Shown here piece by piece: positions 6,489-11,670 of a DNA stretch of 11,670 bases. Made by a program: the position numbers and the translations under genes. The stretch lies in assembly GCA_003132905.1 (NCBI GenBank), contig PKZC01000160.1:1-11670 (forward strand). Reading direction: 5' to 3'. Numbering within the stretch: the stretch's first letter is position 1; each line of letters starts with the position of its first letter. Below the pieces are notes generated by a model. That model was not told the origin of the DNA. It did no database searches and saw only the letters and a list, made by a program, of their open reading frames with translations. The DNA comes from Bryobacterales bacterium (GTDB taxonomy: Bacteria; Acidobacteriota; Terriglobia; Bryobacterales; Bryobacteraceae).

Positions 6489-7463
6489 TCAAGGCTGCTT
6501 CGGATTCACACGCCAAACCGTCTGCTGTTTGTAGTTTGTCAACCAAATAGAGCCGAGGCCCACTCGAAGCGAATCCCCGCCTGGGCCCACCCATTGTTGG
6601 ACCATTTTGTTCGTTTCCGGATCTATCCTGCCGAGTGGAACGTCGTGCATCGTCACCCAAACTGATCCCTCGCCGGTCGCGATGTCACCGCCTGGACCCG
6701 GAATACCCGCGTCAATGACGGCCACCACACGGCTCGTTTTCGGATCCACGCGCGATACTGTGCCGTCGCCTTGATTGAGCGTCCAGACCGCTCCTTCACC
6801 CACCGCGAGAAAACGCGGCGTTTTGCCGACGTTGATGGTGGCAGTGACAAGATTGGTCTGCGGATCCACCTTCGTCAGAGTGTTCTGTTCGGGACTGGTG
6901 ATCCAGATGGCGTGCTCGCCGTAAGCAGCCGCCACCGATCCCGGCGGCACCGCAATCTCCGCCACTGGTTGATTGGTGGCCGGATCGATGCGCACCAGCG
7001 TGCCCCTAGTATCGGTGAGATACCAGATGCTGTCTTCGCTCGCCGCGATGGCTCCTTCCGTGTCGGCAGGACCAAGGGGGATTTTTGCCACCACCTTATT
7101 GGTTGCGACATCCACGCGGTAAAGCGCCTTATCGCCGCAGCTGGGCACCCAAATGCTGCCGAACCCCGCTGCCAGGCCCGCGCACGTTATTTTTCCCACC
7201 GCAATGATAGCGGCTACTTTGTTAGTCTTCGGATCCAGCCGCGCGATGGAGCCTTTGGGATTATTCCCAATCCAAACGGAATCTGGCAGGATCGTCACCC
7301 AATCGGGCGAGCCCTCTACCGGAAACACGGCATCAGGCTGAATGTTTGCGATGGGGCGCTGAACGCCGGGTTCCTTCACGCCCATCGGTGTTGTGTGCTT
7401 ATGGTCGCCCGAGGGTAGCGCGAACGCAAGAGCAGAATAAATGACGATTGCGGCTGGTCCCAA
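6489..7463 (-). CDS. Secreted YncE/Vgb-like beta-propeller protein, TTG start
   Basis: A 324-residue protein with seven repeats of roughly 37-45 residues, each built around [DG]S[IV]W followed by a [RK][IV]DP.TN.V motif: SVWIG..ARLDPKTNKV (62-83), SIWVP..YRVDVATNKV (103-124), SIWYL..VRIDPATNQP (145-166), AIWIT..TKVDPQTNLV (185-206), AVWTL..SRVDPKTSRV (225-246), SVWVT..GRIDPETNKM (267-288) and SIWLT..WRVNPKQP (305-324). This fits a single seven-bladed propeller of the YncE/streptogramin-lyase-like kind, used for binding proteins or small ligands; no lyase activity is claimed. The repeats show in the DNA as recurring GGATC-containing segments. The TTG at 7463 has a strong GGAGG six bases upstream, and no ATG occurs in frame after the previous stop (7494-7496). 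The N-terminus (GPAAIVIYSALAFALPSG) is signal-like but lacks Lys/Arg. An ATT start at 7481 would add IDRRIK in front. Confidence 0.87.
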   Translation of the reverse strand: MGPAAIVIYSALAFALPSGDHKHTTPMGVKEPGVQRPIANIQPDAVFPVEGSPDWVTILPDSVWIGNNPKGSIARLDPKTNKVAAIIAVGKITCAGLAAGFGSIWVPSCGDKALYRVDVATNKVVAKIPLGPADTEGAIAASEDSIWYLTDTRGTLVRIDPATNQPVAEIAVPPGSVAAAYGEHAIWITSPEQNTLTKVDPQTNLVTATINVGKTPRFLAVGEGAVWTLNQGDGTVSRVDPKTSRVVAVIDAGIPGPGGDIATGEGSVWVTMHDVPLGRIDPETNKMVQQWVGPGGDSLRVGLGSIWLTNYKQQTVWRVNPKQP

Positions 7464-7466
7464 TTT

Positions 7467-7473
7467 TATCCTC
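7467..7473 (-). promoter_or_regulatory. Shine-Dalgarno that decides the TTG start of the propeller gene
   Basis: On the minus strand CGGAGGATAAAA precedes the TTG, with GGAGG separated from it by six bases. It is the strongest ribosome binding site seen in the cluster, which supports initiation at a non-ATG codon. Confidence 0.6.
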
Positions 7474-7493
7474 CGATCAATGCTGGCACCCTG

Positions 7494-8390
7494 CTAGTCG
7501 GGCCATATCGTAAAATCTCGAAATGCCATTCGCACTGGAGTCTTCATACGCGCCAGTGCATCGTTCAACTCCAGAAGCTCGCCACGTCCCATATCGAGCG
7601 AGTGTTCGTCAGGCTGATATTTGCTTCCGATCTTGTAATCCAGGTACGGCGTCCGGGACTGCTCGATGTGGCAGCCCACAATGTGCGTAACGATTTTTCC
7701 TTCCGTGAAGCGGACCATCCGTTCCGTGCTGGCGACGAAGGCGGGAAAGTCTTTCACGTAAAGTCGGCCGGGATAGAGGCTGTCGCCGGCATCCAGGATT
7801 CCGGTCTGCCGATCATAGTAGGCCAGGCTAAGCACGTCGTGCCCAGGAATGGGAAACACATCGACAATGCGTCCGCCTAGATCGATCTTTCCGAAGCCGT
7901 CGGGCCAATGCGGAATATCGAAAGTTTTCATGGTTGCTTCGACGGTGAGTGGCACAACGACCGTGTTCGCCCGAGCGCGCATCTGGGCGTCCCCGGCAGT
8001 GTGATCATCGTGTGAATGGGAATGTCCGACAATCAGTGGCGGCGGCTCCCTGTGATTGCGTGTAGCCCACTCATCGATGACACCCGAGACCGCCGACGCC
8101 ACGTGCGTTTCACCGGCGCCGGTATCGATCAGAAGGGCCTTTTCGCTGCCGAACAATAAATACAGGAACGGTTTCTCGTAATTGACGCAGCCGTTTTCCC
8201 GCAGGATGTACAGGTCGGGATTATAAGCATGGATCTCCCATTCGGGCGCGGCTTCGCAAGTGGGGCCACCCGTTCGCCAAGCCTTAGGAAGTTCACCGGT
8301 GCGAACACCTCCGCCGTCGGGTTCCGGGGCCTGCGCCCAGAAACAACTGCAGGCAAGCAACAGCCCCGTGCTGAAATGAATTAATCTCAT
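7494..8390 (-). CDS. Secreted metallo-beta-lactamase-fold hydrolase
   Basis: A 298-residue exported metal-dependent hydrolase. Residues 1-21 form a signal sequence (MRLIHFSTGLLLACSCFWAQA). LLAC at 12-15 resembles a lipobox, but the Leu before Ala is unusual, so cleavage after AQA is at least as likely. The MBL core shows all metal ligands: HSHDDH at 125-130 (HxHxDH), His184 in IPGHD, Asp203 in DAGDSLYPG, and His241 in VGCHIEQ, with the LLIDTGAGE strand at 87-95 before it. The set predicts a two-metal site. The C-terminal region (residues 245-298) is not one I can tie to a named subfamily, so lactonase, esterase, phosphodiesterase or beta-lactamase activity cannot be separated. The start lies 5 nt after the DUF1501 stop without a Shine-Dalgarno, which suggests re-initiation by coupled translation. 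Thirty nt separate it from the propeller gene. Confidence 0.88.
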   Translation of the reverse strand: MRLIHFSTGLLLACSCFWAQAPEPDGGGVRTGELPKAWRTGGPTCEAAPEWEIHAYNPDLYILRENGCVNYEKPFLYLLFGSEKALLIDTGAGETHVASAVSGVIDEWATRNHREPPPLIVGHSHSHDDHTAGDAQMRARANTVVVPLTVEATMKTFDIPHWPDGFGKIDLGGRIVDVFPIPGHDVLSLAYYDRQTGILDAGDSLYPGRLYVKDFPAFVASTERMVRFTEGKIVTHIVGCHIEQSRTPYLDYKIGSKYQPDEHSLDMGRGELLELNDALARMKTPVRMAFRDFTIWPD

Positions 8391-8395
8391 TGTCG

Positions 8396-9850
8396 TTAAG
8401 CAATAATGTCGTGCATTACCTCTCCCGCGGTATCCGTCAACCGGAAATCGCGTCCGCTATAGCGATAAGTCAACTTCGTATGATCGATTCCCATCAGATA
8501 GAGAATGGTGGCGTGCAGGTCGTGGACGTGCGTTCTCTTCTCGACAGCCTTGTAGCCGAAGTCGTCCGTGGCGCCGTAGACCATCCCCTTCTTGACGCCA
8601 CCACCGGCCAGCCATACCGAGAAACCATAAGGATTATGATCGCGGCCATTCACCACCCCGCCCACGGTTTCGTTGGCCGTCTGGATGGCGGGCGTGCGTC
8701 CGAATTCAGTGCCGCAGATGACTAGCGTATCGTCGAGCATTCCGCGCTGCTTCAAGTCTTTGACCACCGCCGCGAAGGGTTGATCGGAATCCTTAGCGAG
8801 CTTGCGATAGGACAAAATGTCGGTATGCGCATCCCACGGATCGCCCTTGCTGTAGTAAACCTGCGTCATGCGCACACCTTTTTCCGCGAGTCGCACCGCC
8901 ATCAGACATCCCAGAGCGGTACTGCCTGGGCCATACATATCGAGCACTGCTTTGCTTTCTTTTGTGACATCGAAGACATCAGGAGCCGAGGTTTGCATGC
9001 GATAGGCGGTCTCCATGGCTTTAATGGAACCCTCCAGTTGCGCGTCCTTATCGCCAAGCGCCTGTAGATTCATCTCGTTCAGCTTTTTGAGGAAGTTGAC
9101 GTCGCGTCTTTGAATCGCTGGATCCACGTCGGCGCCCGTAACATTCGGAATCACCTTGGCTGCATCGAAAGGCTGCCCTTCAATCCATTCGTTCTTGACG
9201 TACGTGCCCTGATACATGGCCGGCAGGAATGCAGAGCTCCACAGCGGACTGCCGATAGTAAGGGGCTGCGAAGGACAGAGCACCACATAACCGGGCAGAT
9301 TCTGGTTCTCAACGCCAAGGCCATAGGTGATCCAGGAACCCATCGACGGCCGGCCGATAATGTTGGCGCCAGTGTTCATCATCGTGATGCAAGGCTCGTG
9401 GTTCGGAATCTCCGAATACATGGAGCGCACCATGCAAATCTCATCGGCCACTCCACCGACATGCGGCCAAAGCTCGCTCAGCTCGGTTCCGGATTGGCCG
9501 TATTTCTGAAAACTGAACGGCGACTGCATTAGCGTGCCGGTTTTGCGCTGCGTCAGGATAGCTCCGCCGGGCATGGGCTGGCCGTTATACTTTTGCAGCA
9601 TCGGCTTGGGATCGAAAGTATCCACATGCGAAACGCCGCCATTCATGAAAAGGAAAATAATGCGTTTGGCGCGCGGTTTGAAATGCAGCTTGGGAATGGC
9701 GCCGGGCAGAGGTCCCCCGCCGTCTTCAGTAGTGGCCGCCTTCAGCGAAGTGCTGAGCATGTTGGAAAGACCAACCAGGCCCATGCCTCCGCCGATGGCG
9801 GACAGAGCTTGGCGCCGAGTGAGTGGTATAGAACATTGATGGCAAGACAT
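8396..9850 (-). CDS. DUF1501 protein, Tat-exported
   Basis: A 484-residue, full-length DUF1501 protein, a family related in fold to sulfatases and alkaline phosphatases, with no established reaction. The twin-arginine motif TRRQAL (11-16) and hydrophobic stretch (17-31) predict Tat export, so it probably folds, perhaps with a cofactor, in the cytoplasm. Family landmarks are KRIIFLFMNGGVSHVDTFDPK (62-82), ICGTEFGRTP (378-387), NGRDHNPYGF (401-410) and the C-terminal THVHDLHATILYLMGIDH with YRYSGRDFRLTD (440-474). Conserved His and Asp residues in these are likely metal ligands by analogy with alkaline phosphatases. A Cys-x-x-Cys (SCHQC, residues 2-6) precedes the Tat motif, which is odd. The ATG at 9850 follows AAGGAG, which overlaps the TAA of the upstream gene. 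DUF1501 genes typically sit next to a DUF1549/DUF1553 gene, as here. Confidence 0.93.
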   Translation of the reverse strand: MSCHQCSIPLTRRQALSAIGGGMGLVGLSNMLSTSLKAATTEDGGGPLPGAIPKLHFKPRAKRIIFLFMNGGVSHVDTFDPKPMLQKYNGQPMPGGAILTQRKTGTLMQSPFSFQKYGQSGTELSELWPHVGGVADEICMVRSMYSEIPNHEPCITMMNTGANIIGRPSMGSWITYGLGVENQNLPGYVVLCPSQPLTIGSPLWSSAFLPAMYQGTYVKNEWIEGQPFDAAKVIPNVTGADVDPAIQRRDVNFLKKLNEMNLQALGDKDAQLEGSIKAMETAYRMQTSAPDVFDVTKESKAVLDMYGPGSTALGCLMAVRLAEKGVRMTQVYYSKGDPWDAHTDILSYRKLAKDSDQPFAAVVKDLKQRGMLDDTLVICGTEFGRTPAIQTANETVGGVVNGRDHNPYGFSVWLAGGGVKKGMVYGATDDFGYKAVEKRTHVHDLHATILYLMGIDHTKLTYRYSGRDFRLTDTAGEVMHDIIA

Positions 9851-9865
9851 ATCGGTTCGTTCTCC

Positions 9866-11670
9866 TTAGTACACGTAAAGAAATTCGTTGGAGCTGATGA
9901 GCGCCCAACACAGTGAGTTCAAATCGGAAACCGCAGGCTTGTCCTTCGAGGACGAGTCGGGCTTAGAGGCCATTCCCGCTGCGGCGGAAGTTGAGTCGGG
10001 ATGCGTGTGCATCAAATCCACGGCGAGGCTGAGTTCGTCGGCTGTGGGTGGCCGTTGATACGCGATGATAAACGCCTGCTTCACCTGCGCCCGTTCGTCC
10101 CCCGCGTTCTTGACACGTTCGGCCAGTTGGTCCGCGTTCTTATGCACGAATTCGTTGTTCAGGAAGAACAAGCGCTGCGGCGGCACGTTGGTGGAATAGC
10201 GTCGCTCGGCCGAGAGGGTCGCAATCGGCAGGTCGAAGATGGATTGAAAATTGTTCGGGAATACCCGGCTGACGTGCCCATACAATCCGCGGCGAGTCAT
10301 GTCCGGACCCAGGTCTTGCGACGGTCCGCCCATCTTGAGATCGATCTTGCCGGAAGCGGATAGCACGGCATCCCAGATGCCCTCTGCCTCCAGGCGCCGG
10401 CGATTGGCTCGCCAATAAAAACGATTGTCGGGGTCCTTGCCGGTATCGGTTTCCACGACATTGGAACTAAGCTGATAGGTGCGAGACATCAGAATTTCCT
10501 TGGTCAACTTCTTCCAGGACATCCCGTTCGCCGAAAATTCGGCCGCCAGATATTCCAGCAGTTCCGGATTCGTCGGCCGCTCGCCCGCCACGCCGAAGTT
10601 ACTGGGCGTATCTACAATGCCGGTACCCATGTTCCAGCGCCAGATGCGATTCGCGATGACACGGGTGCTGATGGGCTGCGCCAAAATATCCTCGGCCAGT
10701 TCCAGCCGGCCGCTACCCTTGGTGAACTTCTTGGGCTCTCCTTCGGAAAACACGGTCAAGAACGCACGCGGCGCATCCTCGCCGAAGCTGAAAGGATTGC
10801 CTCGAACGTAGACTTTCAGGTCTGCTGGCTGCTTGTTATCTTCCAGGCCGTAGACATACGGATAGGGCGGCGGCATGGCCTTTTTGAACGCGTCCAGATC
10901 GCCCCGCAAGTGCTTGATGTGCGACTGGAATTCAGGATTCAAGCGCTTTTCGAGCGCCCAGTCGGTGAGCTTCAGCAACGCCGGCGGCTGCTTGTCCAGA
11001 AGAAATGCACCTTGATATTCAGACAAATCCTCATCGAACATGTCCTTCCACAGGTAGCTTTCTTCGCGGTCCAGACCCTTCACTTCAATGGAATAAGGAT
11101 TCAGATCGCGCTTGATCCCATTGGGCAGCAGGTCGAACTTTTCTTCTTCTTTGTACTTTGCCAGCGCCGCGTCTTCCTGCTCCTTCACCTTGGCGTGCAA
11201 CTTGTCCACTTCGACGGCCTTGACTTGGAAGTCATGCGCCAAGGCTTTGGCTTCATCCGTTGTCCCGCCTCGCGCGATCATCTCCTGCCACGCTTTCAGG
11301 TAGCTGTAGTTGACGGGCTTCTTCTTGAGGAAATGCACCCAGCGTTCCAGCATCTCCGAATCTAGCTTGGCGTCCTCGGAAATACTGGCCACAGTCGCGC
11401 CCTTCTCTTTGCCCACGCGCCACGCGGCCAGCATGTAATCTTCTGTTTGCGCGAACAGGGTTTGTGCGTACAGGTTGGAGGCGCCATCCAGGAACGTCTT
11501 GAGAGCTTTCTCTTTATCCTCGAGTTCCGTCTTCCTTTTCTCGCTGTCGTCGACGGCGGATTTTGGAACCAAGGGATAGGCGTGATAATTGGTGCTGGCA
11601 AAAACGCTGCCCAGGGCGTAATAATCCTTCGTCAGGATCGGATCGTATTTGTGATCGTGGCAGCGGGCGC
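9866..11670 (-). CDS. DUF1549/DUF1553 protein, N-terminus outside the window
   Basis: The frame is open from the window edge through 600 visible residues to TAA at 9866-9868; the TTG at 11572 is an internal Leu. The first residues, ARCHDHKYDPI, are the C-terminal hallmark of DUF1549 (the cut first codon ends in GC, consistent with Cys and hence CxxCH). FASTNYHAYP closes that domain. Residues about 35-200 are a Lys/Glu-rich, helical, coiled-coil-like stretch. DUF1553 then follows with RVIANRIWRWNMGTGIVD, PTNPELLEYLAAEF, SRTYQLSSN, LEAEGIWDAVLSASG, AERRYSTNVPPQRLFFLNN and the terminal SSNEFLYVY. The family is abundant in Planctomycetota, Verrucomicrobiota and Acidobacteriota, often carries an N-terminal cytochrome-c-like domain (not visible here), and is paired with DUF1501. 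Its reaction is not known. It is the most upstream visible gene of the cluster, 15 nt before DUF1501. Confidence 0.93.
   Translation of the reverse strand, partial: ARCHDHKYDPILTKDYYALGSVFASTNYHAYPLVPKSAVDDSEKRKTELEDKEKALKTFLDGASNLYAQTLFAQTEDYMLAAWRVGKEKGATVASISEDAKLDSEMLERWVHFLKKKPVNYSYLKAWQEMIARGGTTDEAKALAHDFQVKAVEVDKLHAKVKEQEDAALAKYKEEEKFDLLPNGIKRDLNPYSIEVKGLDREESYLWKDMFDEDLSEYQGAFLLDKQPPALLKLTDWALEKRLNPEFQSHIKHLRGDLDAFKKAMPPPYPYVYGLEDNKQPADLKVYVRGNPFSFGEDAPRAFLTVFSEGEPKKFTKGSGRLELAEDILAQPISTRVIANRIWRWNMGTGIVDTPSNFGVAGERPTNPELLEYLAAEFSANGMSWKKLTKEILMSRTYQLSSNVVETDTGKDPDNRFYWRANRRRLEAEGIWDAVLSASGKIDLKMGGPSQDLGPDMTRRGLYGHVSRVFPNNFQSIFDLPIATLSAERRYSTNVPPQRLFFLNNEFVHKNADQLAERVKNAGDERAQVKQAFIIAYQRPPTADELSLAVDLMHTHPDSTSAAAGMASKPDSSSKDKPAVSDLNSLCWALISSNEFLYVY

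Noticed and set aside
6771..7418. 215-codon plus-strand open frame
   Set aside because: It is antisense to the propeller gene, and its His/Arg-rich repeats come from the propeller's repeated DNA.
6489..7463. Streptogramin (virginiamycin B) lyase resistance gene
   Set aside because: The repeat pattern is similar to Vgb, but the motifs seen are generic to YncE/Vgb-like propellers. The signal sequence and the neighbours point to a secreted binding protein, so no resistance function is claimed.
1..11670. CRISPR array, insertion sequence, integrase or defence genes
   Set aside because: No regularly spaced repeats, transposase or recombinase motifs, or defence domains were seen in any long frame. 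The only direct repeat of note is the tRNA duplication.

Overview
The window reads as chromosomal DNA of a GC-rich soil-type bacterium, most likely an Acidobacteriota member of the Solibacter/Bryobacter kind. This is inferred from family content, not from a marker gene: an Oar-like TonB-dependent receptor with an N-terminal carboxypeptidase-regulatory-like domain, a paired DUF1549/DUF1553 and DUF1501 gene set, and a secreted protein carrying the 'LDGKPDLSGVWW' signature common in acidobacterial secreted proteins. No phage, insertion-sequence, CRISPR or toxin-antitoxin gene is visible.

Layout. Bases 1-2473 hold three plus-strand genes: the 3' part of a thioredoxin reductase, a RibD-C/DHFR-like reductase preceded by a -10 box placed as for a leaderless transcript, and a secreted carboxypeptidase-regulatory-like protein coupled to it by an ATGA stop/start overlap. 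A 66-codon minus-strand gene of unknown function converges on them (2489-2689). It has a leaderless-type -10 box and an imperfect palindrome directly upstream. Bases 2690-3102 are non-coding apart from one intact minus-strand tRNA-Arg(CCU) with encoded CCA. Beyond its 3' end lies an exact 52-bp duplicate of the tRNA's 3' two thirds, separated from the original by only 83 bp. This has the geometry of a tRNA attachment-site scar.

Bases 3103-11670 are one tightly packed minus-strand cluster. In order of transcription it holds a DUF1549/DUF1553 protein (5' end outside the window), a Tat-exported DUF1501 protein, a secreted metallo-beta-lactamase-fold hydrolase, a secreted seven-repeat YncE/Vgb-like beta-propeller, and an Oar-like TonB-dependent outer-membrane receptor. 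Gaps are 15, 5, 30 and 14 nt, so a single transcript is likely. All four genes with a visible N-terminus carry export signals. The inference is one extracytoplasmic module in which two proteins of the planctomycete/acidobacterial DUF1501-DUF1549 pair, a hydrolase and a propeller act with an outer-membrane transporter, perhaps to process and import a substrate that cannot be named from sequence. This cluster and the tRNA duplication are the two things most worth a second look.
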